Shown: one piece after another, positions 8,294 through 17,469 of the stretch
Numbering within the stretch: the stretch's first letter is position 1
How the letters are laid out: the number at the start of each line of letters is the position of its first letter
Assembly (NCBI GenBank): GCA_047974565.1
Contig: JBKECN010000076.1
Span: forward strand, 1 to 64,000
Reading direction: 5' to 3'
Origin: JBDIAG01 sp047974565
GTDB taxonomy: Bacteria; Actinomycetota; Actinomycetes; Actinomycetales; CAWJMD01
Length of the DNA: 64,000 bases
Made by a program: the position numbers and the translations under genes
The notes under the pieces: model-generated
What the model saw: the letters and a program-made list of their open reading frames with translations, nothing else
Database searches by the model: none
Told to the model about the DNA's origin: nothing

Positions 8294-10506
8294 GCCAGCC
8301 ACAGTTCGTCGCGTGCTCGGGTCATCGCCACGAACAAGGTGCGCCGGTCCCGCTCGACCCGCTCGCGCAGCGCGGACTCGGACTCGGTGTCGCCGCGCTT
8401 GGCCTCCGGCAGCCTCCAGCCGGGCAGCAGGACGTGAGCGAAGTCGAGCCCCTTGGCTCGGTGGTAGGTGCCGACCTTGACCTTGGCGACGGGCCGACCC
8501 TGATAGTCCTCCAGATTCATCGCCGGTATCCGGCGCTTGGCCAGCAGGCCCAGATACCTGTGCACGTCGCTGCCACCGGGAACGAGAACGCCGATCCCCG
8601 CGAGGTCACGACCGGGGAGTTCTCGAATGCGGTCGATCTCCTCGACCAAAGCCCGATCCACAGCGGCGCGCGAGGTGCTCGTGACGAAGGCCGGCTCGGG
8701 CCCATGCCTGGTGACGATCACGTCCCGCTGGCCAAGTTCTTCCAGATCGTCCAGGTCGCTGAACCGGTCTCCGGCCACCACCCGCTGAGCGGCAGCCAGG
8801 ATCTCCACGGTGTTGCGATAGTTGCGGCGCAAGACGGTCGAGCGGCCACGCACGTCCACGCCGGCCTCGGCCAAGGTGAATCCGCCGGGGTAGATGGCCT
8901 GTTGCCCGTCGCCGACCAGCAGCAGGCCGTCAGCCGCATCGCCGACGAGGTTGTGCAGCAGCCGTAGCCCGACGCAGGTGAGGTCCTGCACCTCGTCGAC
9001 GATCACGGTGCCGTAGCGGCTGCCAGGCCGCTCCCGACGCGCGAACTGCTCTGCCTGGATGAGTACGTCATTGAAGTCGACCTCGCCCCTGGCCTGCAGG
9101 CACTGCTGATAGGCGAGATACAGATCCCAGACGGCCACGCGTTGTTCCGCCGACAAGGGATACCGACGACCGACCCGACGCAAGGCTGCGTACGCGTCGA
9201 AATCAGTCAGCCCGCGGCCCTTGATGACCGCGTCGATCTCCTCGCGCCAATAGTCACGATCGAGCGGGCCACGGCTCAGCAGCCCCCTCACCCCGACCCG
9301 GGACCAGGCGCGCTCGAACTCCAGCCTGCCCCCATGATCGGAAATCCGCGGATGCACCCCCGCCTCACCCAGCAGCCGGCCGGCCACGGCATGCACGCTC
9401 ATGAAGTCCACCCGAGATGCAGACTCCGGTGCCAACGACTGATACAGCCCCTTCATGACAGCGGGAATGGTCTTGACGAAACCGGTCACCAGGATCCGGT
9501 CGGGCCGGATGTGCGCCAACCAGGCGGCCCGGTGCAGGGCGAGAACGGTCTTTCCCGTGCCGGCCGCACCCCGAAGCCTTGCCGGTCCGGAGGCGCTCCG
9601 ACGCACCAGACGGGCCTGATCGGGATGCAGGAAGCTCATCCACTCCTCGATCGGAGCACGCAGCTTGCCGCCCAGCACTGCCTCGTGGAGTTCGGCCTCG
9701 GACAGTAGCGAGAGTGTTTCGTGCGAGGGGACCGACCCGGTTGAGGGCGCATGCGGAGTCGCTTGATCCGGCGCCGCGTCCGGTGATGACGGACCGCCGT
9801 CGAGTCCGGATTCCGCCAGAGGTCCGCTCGCGCAGGAGGCCGACCCGACCTGATCGGGATCTGCCTGCGTGCGCTGCTTCGGCGGACGGGGCTGGACCAC
9901 CCTCTCGGTTCGCGGGTTGCGGGCCGCCACCGAGGGGAAGAGCCCGATACACGCGGCCGTCACCGCGTCCACCTGATCCGGACGCAAGCGCTCGCCGTGA
10001 CCGACGATCCGGGCCAGCAGGCTTCGCTCCCCGACAACCTCGACTCCGCCGATCATCCGGCTCAACTCGCCCCAGCCGGCCAGTACCGCGACGGGGTGCA
10101 CCTGCCGGGGCGGCAGACCGACCTCGGCCAGGGCGTCGCGAGTGGTGTCCGCCAAGTCGGCGAGACCCGACAGTGAGGGCGTGACGTCCTCGCCGGCTCG
10201 GTGTATCCGCCCGTCGTGGAAGGTCACCTCGGCCCAACATTTCGGGTCGACGATGAACACCCCGCCCGGCCCGACCACGACGCAGTCCACGTTGGCGACC
10301 GCACTGCCCGGCCACGCCCGGTCAGCCAGCACGGCGTACCCGTGGGCGCTCAGCCGGCCGAGTTGATCCACCACCCGGCGTTCGGTGGTGGCGGCAGCGG
10401 TGAAGCGCCCCACCTCCGCGTGCGCCTGCTCAGCCTGCGCCTCGTGATGGCGGGCACGCTGCAGCGCCAGGTGCGCCTGCTGCGCCGCCGAACCTCCCGC
10501 GATCAT
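8278..10506 (-). CDS. NERD-domain UvrD/REP-type helicase
   Basis: 742 residues from the ATG at 10506, chosen because GGGAG lies 9 bases upstream; the open frame extends to 10701 without a better signal. The N-terminal NERD (nuclease-related) domain is marked by GYAVLADRAWPG, NVDCVVVGPGGVFIVDPK. Then superfamily 1 helicase motifs: Walker A GAAGTGKTVLALH, Walker B VIVDEVQDL, the motif IV region RRNYRNT, motif V-like GTYHRAKGLDFAHVLLPG and motif VI RTLFVAMTRARDELW. All catalytic motifs look intact. Proteins of this type are taken to act on DNA in repair or in defence against mobile DNA; which applies here is not shown. It is transcribed towards the GGDEF/EAL gene and divergently from the aminotransferase gene. 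Confidence 0.9.
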   Translation of the reverse strand: MIAGGSAAQQAHLALQRARHHEAQAEQAHAEVGRFTAAATTERRVVDQLGRLSAHGYAVLADRAWPGSAVANVDCVVVGPGGVFIVDPKCWAEVTFHDGRIHRAGEDVTPSLSGLADLADTTRDALAEVGLPPRQVHPVAVLAGWGELSRMIGGVEVVGERSLLARIVGHGERLRPDQVDAVTAACIGLFPSVAARNPRTERVVQPRPPKQRTQADPDQVGSASCASGPLAESGLDGGPSSPDAAPDQATPHAPSTGSVPSHETLSLLSEAELHEAVLGGKLRAPIEEWMSFLHPDQARLVRRSASGPARLRGAAGTGKTVLALHRAAWLAHIRPDRILVTGFVKTIPAVMKGLYQSLAPESASRVDFMSVHAVAGRLLGEAGVHPRISDHGGRLEFERAWSRVGVRGLLSRGPLDRDYWREEIDAVIKGRGLTDFDAYAALRRVGRRYPLSAEQRVAVWDLYLAYQQCLQARGEVDFNDVLIQAEQFARRERPGSRYGTVIVDEVQDLTCVGLRLLHNLVGDAADGLLLVGDGQQAIYPGGFTLAEAGVDVRGRSTVLRRNYRNTVEILAAAQRVVAGDRFSDLDDLEELGQRDVIVTRHGPEPAFVTSTSRAAVDRALVEEIDRIRELPGRDLAGIGVLVPGGSDVHRYLGLLAKRRIPAMNLEDYQGRPVAKVKVGTYHRAKGLDFAHVLLPGWRLPEAKRGDTESESALRERVERDRRTLFVAMTRARDELWLAQGPG

Positions 10507-10723
10507 CTCGTCCACTCCCGATGTGTATCGACACGGTGTACCGACGCTGTTCATCGGTCTTCCCGCGATCCTGACAGCCGGGTCCGACATCGGACGTCGG
10601 CCGACCGACCTGTAGGTGTTACATCTCATTCGAACCATAAGGCGGAATCTGGGTACCTCGGGGCGCCGGGAGCGTCCGGGCTGAGTAGGTTCTACGAGCA
10701 CCCCCCGTGATCAAGGAGAACCC

Positions 10724-11812
10724 ATGTTGATCGAGCGCCATCTCTTCGGCCCCGGTCCGAGCAACCCGTATCCGGAGGCCACCCTGGCGCTGGGGGCACC
10801 CCTGCTGGGCCACCTGGACCCTGCCTTCCTCGAGCTCATGGACGCCACCTGCGACCTGCTGCGCACTGTCTGGGGTACCACCAACCGGCGCACCCTGCCG
10901 CTGTCGGCCACCGGATCCGCGGGGATGGAAGCGGCCTTCGTCAACACGATCCATCCCGGTGATGTCGCGGTGATCGCGGTGAACGGCCTGTTCGGCCGGC
11001 GGATGTGCGAGGTCGCCGAGCGCTGTGGCGCCACCGTCATCGCGGTGGAGCACGAATGGGGGCAGCCGGTGGACGCCGACCGGGTGCTCTCGGCCCACCC
11101 GTCGCCGGCGGTGATCGCCGCCGTCCATGCCGAGACCTCGACCGGGGTGCGTTCGGATATCGCCGCGCTCGGGGCCGGCAAGGGCGACGCGCTGCTGATC
11201 GTCGACGCGGTCACCTCGATCGCCGGTATCGAACTGCGCGCCGATGACTGGGGAATCGACGTCGGCTACGCGGGTACCCAGAAATGCCTGGGAGTCGCTC
11301 CCGGGCTGGCACCCTTCACCATCTCCGAGCGAGCCTTCGCCCGTCGCGTGGAACGACCGTCGTCCTGGTATCTCGACCTCGGCCTGCTCGGCGGCTATGT
11401 CGGCGAGGCACGGGGTGGCGGTCGCACGTATCACCACACCGCTCCGACCGCGATGGTGGCCAGCCTGCACGCGGCGCTGGAGCGGATCCTCGAGGAAGGG
11501 CTCGAGCAGGTCTGGGCCCGGCACCAGGCGGCCGGCTCGCTACTGGCCGACGGGCTGCACGAGCTGGGGCTCGAACTCTTTGCCGCGGAAGGCTTCCGGC
11601 TGCCCGAGCTCACCACCGTCAAGGTGCCCGAGGGGGTGGACTCGGCGCAGGTTCGCAGCTATCTGCTCGACCGGTACGACATCGAAATCGGCGCCGGCGT
11701 AGGCGAGTTCGCCTCCTCGGTGTGGCGGATAGGGCTGATGGGCCACAATGCTCGTCCGGACCGGGTGGCTCTTCTGCTGGCCGCCCTGAAGGACGCCCTT
11801 GACCACGCCTGA
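10724..11812 (+). CDS. Class V PLP-dependent aminotransferase (serine/alanine-glyoxylate type)
   Basis: 362 residues with AAGGAGAACCC ahead of the ATG. The opening GPGPSNPYPEATLALGAPLLGHLDP is the usual phosphate/carboxylate-binding start of alanine- and serine-glyoxylate aminotransferases. GSAGMEAAF, VDAVTSIAGIE and GYAGTQKCLG follow; the Lys in GTQK is the expected PLP Schiff-base lysine (about residue 190). The family moves the amino group from serine or alanine to glyoxylate or related keto acids. The gene end overlaps the start of bluB by 14 bases, so translation is probably coupled. A link to B12 synthesis is not established; the substrate is inferred only from family resemblance. Confidence 0.85.
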   Translation: MLIERHLFGPGPSNPYPEATLALGAPLLGHLDPAFLELMDATCDLLRTVWGTTNRRTLPLSATGSAGMEAAFVNTIHPGDVAVIAVNGLFGRRMCEVAERCGATVIAVEHEWGQPVDADRVLSAHPSPAVIAAVHAETSTGVRSDIAALGAGKGDALLIVDAVTSIAGIELRADDWGIDVGYAGTQKCLGVAPGLAPFTISERAFARRVERPSSWYLDLGLLGGYVGEARGGGRTYHHTAPTAMVASLHAALERILEEGLEQVWARHQAAGSLLADGLHELGLELFAAEGFRLPELTTVKVPEGVDSAQVRSYLLDRYDIEIGAGVGEFASSVWRIGLMGHNARPDRVALLLAALKDALDHA

Positions 11813-12650
11813 GGCCGGGGACGCGTCGCAGACCGAAACCCCTTCAGCGAGTGGGCGACTGGGCGCACCCGCAATGGCGGCGGAGGTGGCGACGGGCGAG
11901 GCCCGCGCACTCGCCGGCGATCCGGCCCGGGGCGACGATGGCCTGCCGCAGTCACCGCACCTCCCGGAGCCCGAAGCGCCCGGTGGTGAGGCACTCACCC
12001 CCGACCAGGTGCGTGAGGCCTTCTACCGGGTGGTCCGCAGCCGGCGCGACGTGCGCGCCGAGTACACCGGCTCACCGGTGGACGAGGTGGTGCTGCGGCG
12101 GGTGCTGGCCGCCGCGCATGCCGCACCCAGCGTGGGCAACACCCAGCCGTGGGACTTCGTCGTCGTGCGCGACCAGCAGCGTCTGGCCAGGTTCGCTGAA
12201 CACGTTGCGCAGTGCCGGCATCGATTCGCCGAGTCGCTGCCGCCCGAACGCCGGGCCACCTTCGACCCGATCAAGATCGACGGGGTGGTCGAGTCCGGCA
12301 CCGGCGTGGTCGTCACCTACGACCCGACGCGCGGCGGACCCCACGTTCTCGGCCGACAGAGCATCGACGACGCCGGCCTGTTCTCAGCGGTGCTGTCGAT
12401 CGCCAACCTGTGGCTGGCCGCCACCGCAGAGGGCTTGGGTGTGGGGTGGGTGTCCTTCTACCAGGAGGAGTTCTTGGCACGGTTCGTCGGGCTGGACCCC
12501 GGCCGGACCGTGCGCCCGATCGCCTGGCTGTGTATCGGGCCGGTGACTCGATTGCAGGAGGTGCCCGACCTGGTGCGGCACGGCTGGCGCGGCTCGCGTC
12601 CCTTGGAGGCGGCGATCCACTCCGAGCGGCTATGCCCGGGAACGGTGTAG
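11799..12650 (+). CDS. bluB: 5,6-dimethylbenzimidazole synthase BluB
   Basis: The core from about residue 68 has the BluB pattern: VVRSRRDVRAEY, LAAAHAAPSVGNTQPWDF, VVTYDPTRGG with HVLGR, and NLWLAATAEGLGVGWVSFYQ. BluB uses oxygen and reduced FMN to cleave the flavin and make dimethylbenzimidazole, the lower ligand of cobalamin. The start used is a TTG with GAAGGAC just upstream, overlapping the aminotransferase stop; an ATG at 11874 is an alternative. The TTG start gives an extra, low-complexity Pro/Ala-rich N-terminus of about 65 residues absent from most family members. In some Actinobacteria BluB is part of longer cobalamin proteins; here no other cobalamin gene is in the window. Flavin-dependent nitroreductase is the nearest alternative. 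Confidence 0.85.
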   Translation: MTTPEAGDASQTETPSASGRLGAPAMAAEVATGEARALAGDPARGDDGLPQSPHLPEPEAPGGEALTPDQVREAFYRVVRSRRDVRAEYTGSPVDEVVLRRVLAAAHAAPSVGNTQPWDFVVVRDQQRLARFAEHVAQCRHRFAESLPPERRATFDPIKIDGVVESGTGVVVTYDPTRGGPHVLGRQSIDDAGLFSAVLSIANLWLAATAEGLGVGWVSFYQEEFLARFVGLDPGRTVRPIAWLCIGPVTRLQEVPDLVRHGWRGSRPLEAAIHSERLCPGTV

Positions 12651-12730
12651 AGCCGTCCCGCGTCGCGAGGGCTGATCGTTACGGCAGCAGGTCGTGTTCG
12701 ATCGTGCACCGTCCCCCGCCTCCAGGGTGT

Positions 12731-14257
12731 TCATCGAGTCGGGCTGGGAATGGCCGGGCCGCCCCGGGTCCCCGCCCGGCGCACCCGGTACCGCGCCTTA
12801 CCGTTTGTCTTGGCCTCATACATCGCCGAGTCGGCCTCTCGAAGCAGAAGGTCGAAGTCGCACACCTCGCCGCACCGGGCGATCACCCCGCCGATGCTGA
12901 CCGCCGGGTCCATGGTGAGCCCCCCGAGGGTGAGGGGTTGCTGGATCCCCTCGCGTAGGCGCCCGATGATCCCCTGAACCTGCTTGTCGTCCTGGACATC
13001 GGTCAACAGGATCGCGAACTCGTCCCCGGCAAGCCTGGCCACCAGGTCCCCCTCGCGCACCGCCTCACGCATCCGACGGGCGATCGCGGCCAGCATCTGA
13101 TCCCCGGCATCGTGACCGAGGGCGTCGTTCACTCGTTTGAAATCGTCCAGGTCAAGGTAGAGCAGGGCGAGGTCATGGTCCGGGCAGCGGAGCCTGTCCG
13201 CTTCCCGAACTCCCGTTCTCCCATCGGGCAGGGTATTGCTGGCGTGGTCGTTCAAGTAGATGCGCAGCATGGTGCGATTGGGCAGCCCGGTCAGCGCGTC
13301 ATGCATCGAACCATGGCGGGCGAGCCGTTCCTGCGCGGTGATGACCTGGATCATGGTTGCCAGCCGCAGGATCACCAGCAGGGAGATTGCTCCCGAGCAG
13401 AACATGATGAACCCGCGGCTGCCTGAGTTGCCCAGGAGCGCGTCCAACACCGGGACGCTGATCGCCGCGGCTCCCAGCAGACCAATGCCGCGTCGAGTCA
13501 TGTCCAGGGGACGCCCGCGGGGTTTGAGCGGGATGGCGATGGCAGGGTGCAGTGCCGCGGCCGCGATCAAGGCGTAGAAGCCCAGCCAGAACCCGTCGGC
13601 GGGCCCACCCGTGGTGAAGGACCCGGCCGCGTTGCGAATGCCGTAGATGAGGTCGCCGATCAGCAGACTGACCAACCCGGTGAAGAGCAGGATGAAGGGA
13701 GGCCGAATCAGCCGGACGCTCGCCAGCAGGTGCGCCGCGATCGCGACCAGGGCGATATCCATCACCGGCAGCGCGATCGAGATCACCCGTTCGATCGGCG
13801 ACAGCCCCGGATCGTCGAGGTAGGGGTCGATGACCAGGGCACCGAACATCGCGGTGGCCGCCATCGCCAGCACCATGGCATCGAGCACGCTGGGCCAGTC
13901 CCGCTGAGGCTGGACGCGACGAATCAGCCGGCGCAAACCCGCGATCACCAGGGGATACATGCACAGGTAGAGCAGATCCGGGATCGCAGACACGGGGGCG
14001 GGAACCCCAGCCTGTTCTTCGAGGAAGAAGCTGACGTCCGCGACGAGGAAAACGGTCTGGCCGCCCAGGATGAGAGCCCACGCACCCCCGTTCGGCGGCT
14101 GGCGCAGCCACAGGCCGGTCCAGCCGCAGGCCAGTGCCAGCCCGGCGATGCTGATGTACAGCAGCAGGTGAGCCATTCCCGTCAGGGGAACCTCGAAGTA
14201 CACCGCTGCCAGCGCGCCGGCAACCAGCAGGACGACGATCCAGGCGTAGTTCCTCAT
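12731..14257 (-). CDS. Membrane diguanylate cyclase with a variant AGDEF active site
   Basis: 508 residues; GAGGGGAG precedes the ATG at 14257. About eight to nine hydrophobic segments fill residues 1-320, followed by a GGDEF domain starting at HDALTGLPNRTML. The signature reads LAGDEFAIL, with Ala in place of the first Gly; AGDEF proteins are sometimes active, so cyclase activity is plausible but not certain. DLDDFKRVNDALGHDAGD, the metal and substrate region, is intact. There is no EAL domain. The multi-helix sensor is of unknown ligand; it is not one I can name. It is convergent with bluB and stands alone. Confidence 0.88.
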   Translation of the reverse strand: MRNYAWIVVLLVAGALAAVYFEVPLTGMAHLLLYISIAGLALACGWTGLWLRQPPNGGAWALILGGQTVFLVADVSFFLEEQAGVPAPVSAIPDLLYLCMYPLVIAGLRRLIRRVQPQRDWPSVLDAMVLAMAATAMFGALVIDPYLDDPGLSPIERVISIALPVMDIALVAIAAHLLASVRLIRPPFILLFTGLVSLLIGDLIYGIRNAAGSFTTGGPADGFWLGFYALIAAAALHPAIAIPLKPRGRPLDMTRRGIGLLGAAAISVPVLDALLGNSGSRGFIMFCSGAISLLVILRLATMIQVITAQERLARHGSMHDALTGLPNRTMLRIYLNDHASNTLPDGRTGVREADRLRCPDHDLALLYLDLDDFKRVNDALGHDAGDQMLAAIARRMREAVREGDLVARLAGDEFAILLTDVQDDKQVQGIIGRLREGIQQPLTLGGLTMDPAVSIGGVIARCGEVCDFDLLLREADSAMYEAKTNGKARYRVRRAGTRGGPAIPSPTR

Positions 14258-14465
14258 CAGCTCCCCTCGGGGGATCCGACCGCGGGCACCTTTCAGATAA
14301 GCACAGCTTGACGCCGGGAGTACCCCGATTTGACCCGATAGCCGACCAGATCTTTCCCAGCCGGGTGACCCGCGCTATTGGTCCGATCCTGGGACGCCGC
14401 TTCGCGTCGATGGCTGCCTCATCGGTGGATCATGCTGAGCGGCCGGGAGATCGGGACAACTCGCC

Positions 14466-15263
14466 CTACGCCGCGGCCTGGTCCAGGAACAGCCGCAGGG
14501 TCTCCGCGAAGATCTGCGGTTGCTCCGAGTGCACCCAGTGCCCGGCGTTCTTGATGGTCACCAGCCTGGTGGACGGGAAGTGCGCCCGCATCCGGTCGGC
14601 GTACTCGGGCTTGATGTAGTCGGACGTGTCACCGGCCACCCAGAGCACCGGCCCCGGATACTGAGCATCGACCTCGGGCCAGCCGGAGAGTTCGTCCAGT
14701 CGCTCGACAAGCAGATCCAGGTTGAGTTGCCAGCCCCAGCGGCCGTCCTTGCGGCGCAGGTTCTGGAGCAGGAATCCGCGGATCTCGTCGTTCGGGACGG
14801 CGGTCAGCAACTGCTGGTCGGCGTCCGAGCGCCCGCCCAGCTCGGACATGTCTATGGCTTGCATGGCCGTCGCGTACGAGTGGATCTCGGTGCTGGCGGC
14901 GTACGCCACCGGGGACATGTCGACCACGCAGAGCCGCTCCACCAGTTCCGGCTCGGCCAGCGCGACCATCATGGCGATCTTGCCGCCCATCGAGTGCCCC
15001 ACCAGGCGCCAGGGCACGTCCTCGATCGAGCGCAGATGCTCGGCGACGATGGCCGCCTGCTCGTGATAGTCGAAGTCGTGGGTCGAACCGGAGCGCCCGT
15101 GATTGGGCATGTCGACCAGGACCACGCGATGGTCCACGGACAGCGCCTTGGCGAAGGTGGTCCAGTTCCTGCCCTGGCCGAAAAGTCCGTGGCAGAACGC
15201 CACCCGCGGCCCGGACTCGCCGTACCTGGTGTCGTGCAGCGGGACGTCGAGGGTGCCAGTCAC
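14466..15263 (-). CDS. Alpha/beta-fold hydrolase (YbfF/ABHD11-like esterase)
   Basis: 265 residues from the GTG at 15263, which opens directly at the first strand (GTLDVPLHDTRYGESGP). An ATG-led frame extends to 15506 but the added 81 residues are Pro/Arg-rich translation of a repeat tract and are unlikely to be made. The nucleophile elbow is GHSMGGKIAM, the acid is probably in AGDTSDYI and the His in NAGHWVHSEQP; the oxyanion-hole region is CHGLFGQGRNW. The Gly-His-Ser-Met-Gly-Gly-Lys pattern is typical of YbfF-like esterases. The substrate is unknown. Confidence 0.85.
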   Translation of the reverse strand: MTGTLDVPLHDTRYGESGPRVAFCHGLFGQGRNWTTFAKALSVDHRVVLVDMPNHGRSGSTHDFDYHEQAAIVAEHLRSIEDVPWRLVGHSMGGKIAMMVALAEPELVERLCVVDMSPVAYAASTEIHSYATAMQAIDMSELGGRSDADQQLLTAVPNDEIRGFLLQNLRRKDGRWGWQLNLDLLVERLDELSGWPEVDAQYPGPVLWVAGDTSDYIKPEYADRMRAHFPSTRLVTIKNAGHWVHSEQPQIFAETLRLFLDQAAA

Positions 15264-15354
15264 AGCGCCAGCGTAGAGGCCCGGCCCGCGATCCGCCCTG
15301 CGGCGGCCGCTTGGCGCCCCGGTGACGCGGGCGCGCTCCTGCGGCGTGATCGCG

Positions 15355-15430
15355 GGCCGGGCCGGGCCGGGCCGGGCCGGGGTGTCGGGGCTCGGGTGTC
15401 GGGGCTCGGGTCTCTGGGCTCGGGTGTCGG
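15355..15430. repeat. Short tandem repeats of GCCGG and of CGGGTGTCGGGGCT
   Basis: Several copies of a 5-base GCCGG unit (15357-15380) run into about four imperfect copies of a 14-base unit resembling GGGGCTCGGGTGTC (15380-15430). The tract is upstream of the alpha/beta hydrolase start and creates its spurious N-terminal open extension. No function is evident. Confidence 0.7.
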
Positions 15431-15506
15431 CTGGGATCGGATCGCTCCTCAACGTCGGACCGGCAGATCGTCGCGGGATGGCAGGTAGATGTCCAGGGGA
15501 CGGCAA

Positions 15507-15535
15507 GGCCCGGCGTCCGGATGGAACGCCGGGCC
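15507..15535 (-). terminator. Stem-loop terminator downstream of the M28 aminopeptidase
   Basis: A perfect 10-base-pair stem (GGCCCGGCGT with ACGCCGGGCC) and a 9-base loop lie 13 bases past the stop of the aminopeptidase gene on the minus strand. There is no T-run, as is usual for high-GC Actinobacteria. Confidence 0.6.
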
Positions 15536-15547
15536 CTGGGCTGACCG

Positions 15548-17059
15548 TCAGGCGGCGGCCTGCTGCACGCCCTCCATGAGGATGTCTCCGCGCGGGTGCG
15601 GGTTGCCGGACTTGCCGGCCGAGCGCTTACCGTTGATCGCCGAGGTGTCCTGAGCCAGCGAGATGGCGGCCGCACCGATGGCATCGCTCATGATGCCCAG
15701 CGCCGTGCGGTTCACATTGGACAGGTCGTCCCCGGGGGTGTGGTAGTTCGGGTCGTGGGTGATCCCCGCCGTGCCACCGAAGAGAGCGACCTGCTCATCG
15801 GTCTTGACGTCATCGGCACCGGTGAACAGACCGGACGCGGGAATGCCTGCGGCCAGGAAGCCCTGATAGTCGGACCGTCCGCTGAACTCGGTGTCCACCC
15901 ACGCTTGGCCCTGGGAGTCGAACCAGTCGGTGAAGACCTGCTCGGTCTGCACCGAGCCCTCGGGCACGGTGACCGGGGCCGGATAGGTGGACTGGTCGGC
16001 GTCATACACGCCGATGATGTAGTTCGGCGAGCCGACCATGTCGAAGTTCAGATAGGTCGCGATGTTCTCGAACTCGTCCGGGTTGTTCGCATCGAGGTCC
16101 TCGATGTAGTGCCATGAGCCCAGCAGCCCGAACTCCTCGGCGCCCCACCAGGCGAAACGCACCTTGTTGTTGAGCTTGTTGACCTTCGACAGTTGCACCG
16201 CGGTCTCCAGAATCGCCGAGGAGCCCGAGCCGTTGTCGTTGATCCCCGGACCGCTGTCGACGCTGTCCAGGTGAGCCCCCAGCATGACGACGTTGTCCGC
16301 CCGGCCGGAGTCGGTCTCAGCGAGGATGTTGAAGGTCTCCCGGGTCTCGCTGAACGTCTGGGCGTCGAAAGTCATCACCACGGGGCCGGCCGCGAGCTCG
16401 GCGACCAGTCGGGCGCCCTCGGCGTCGGTGATCCCGGTGGTCGGGATCTGCGCCGAGTCGATTCCGCCGAGGGTTCCGTTCAGGGTGCCCTCCACGTTGT
16501 TGTAGATGATGATCGCCTCGGCGCCCACCGAGCCGGCGGCGGCCGACTTGGCGGCGAAGGTGCACCCGCCCCGGCTGACCAAGGCGATCTGCCCGCTCAG
16601 GTCGGCTCCCGCGTAATCCTCCGGCGCACAACCGGTCACGACCTCGGGGGCGGCCAGCTCGCCAGTCACCCCACCGGCCGGGGTGGACGGGCTGTACGAC
16701 ATCACGACGTGTTCTACCCCGCCGGGAGTGGGCGAGACCTCGGTCAGGCTCGCCTCGAGCAGGTCGAAGTAGTCGAAGCTGAAGTACTGCCGCTGCGGGT
16801 CGTAGCCGGCGCCACGCAACACCGTCTCGATGTACTGGGCGGTGGCTTCGTAGCCGGAGGTGCCGGCCGCCCGGGTTCCGTTGTTCGCCTGGGCAATCTC
16901 TTCGAGCGCTTCCAGATGGGCCACCACCGCCTCGGTGGTGATCGCCCGTGCCATCTTCTGTTGCGTGTTGGGATTCGCGGCGGTAGCCGTCCCCATCCCC
17001 ATCGTCAGCGCCAGGCCGGCGGTGACCGCGCCTGCGATGAACCCTCGTCGTGCCTTCAT
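15548..17059 (-). CDS. Secreted M28-family zinc aminopeptidase with PA domain
   Basis: 503 residues. MKARRGFIAGAVTAGLALTM...TATA is a Sec-type signal peptide. A PA (protease-associated) insert, about 130-235, contains GQIALVSRGGCTF. The M28 zinc-binding motifs follow: LGAHLDSVDSGPGINDNGSG, WWGAEEFGLLGS and a final THDPNYHTPGDDLSN. The order is that of the aminopeptidase of Streptomyces griseus and of aminopeptidase Y. Probably secreted to free N-terminal amino acids from peptides. It is a single gene with its own terminator, divergent from the mannitol operon. Confidence 0.92.
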   Translation of the reverse strand: MKARRGFIAGAVTAGLALTMGMGTATAANPNTQQKMARAITTEAVVAHLEALEEIAQANNGTRAAGTSGYEATAQYIETVLRGAGYDPQRQYFSFDYFDLLEASLTEVSPTPGGVEHVVMSYSPSTPAGGVTGELAAPEVVTGCAPEDYAGADLSGQIALVSRGGCTFAAKSAAAGSVGAEAIIIYNNVEGTLNGTLGGIDSAQIPTTGITDAEGARLVAELAAGPVVMTFDAQTFSETRETFNILAETDSGRADNVVMLGAHLDSVDSGPGINDNGSGSSAILETAVQLSKVNKLNNKVRFAWWGAEEFGLLGSWHYIEDLDANNPDEFENIATYLNFDMVGSPNYIIGVYDADQSTYPAPVTVPEGSVQTEQVFTDWFDSQGQAWVDTEFSGRSDYQGFLAAGIPASGLFTGADDVKTDEQVALFGGTAGITHDPNYHTPGDDLSNVNRTALGIMSDAIGAAAISLAQDTSAINGKRSAGKSGNPHPRGDILMEGVQQAAA

Positions 17060-17194
17060 CAGACCTCCTGGAGTCGTCCGGACCGGCCACCATTGCCCGG
17101 CCCCGGCGGCAGGCTACTCATCAGTAGGAGGAACCGCCAGAGATACGGCGAGTCGCCGATCACTCACGAACCAACTGGACTGGTCGATCCCCGC

Positions 17195-17226
17195 GTAAGG
17201 CACACACCGGGTAAGGCACACACCGG
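17195..17226. repeat. Perfect 16-base tandem duplication
   Basis: GTAAGGCACACACCGG occurs twice back to back (17195-17210 and 17211-17226) in the intergenic region. It may be a paired regulator site or a recent slippage event. Confidence 0.75.
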
Positions 17227-17345
17227 CTAGGGGGCACCGACACGTGCCTGACCGTCGCAGGAGCGGCAACCAGGCCGGAGCTGTTCACCGGCGCCGGGGC
17301 GGCGATCATTCTCAGCCGCTGGCCCACCATCGAGTGCAGGCTGCG

Positions 17346-17357
17346 GTGGTATACCAC
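17346..17357. promoter_or_regulatory. Palindrome GTGGTATACCAC, possible GntR-type operator
   Basis: A perfect 12-base inverted repeat. The GGT-n-n-ACC core is the kind bound by GntR-family regulators (DasR sites contain TGGTCTAGACCA). It lies 231 bases before the PTS start and about 290 bases before the aminopeptidase start. The regulator is not in the window. Confidence 0.4.
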
Positions 17358-17469
17358 TACACGCTGCGAGACGAACGATCACCCCCTGGGCTCTGGTAGC
17401 CTCCCGCGTTGTCCGGGCGTCACGAACGCCGCAGATCGGTGCGAAATTGTGACCACCGATTCGCCCGCA

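Noticed and set aside
15264..15506. Upstream extension of the alpha/beta hydrolase frame
   Set aside because: It translates repeat DNA to Pro/Arg-rich sequence; the fold begins at the GTG at 15263.
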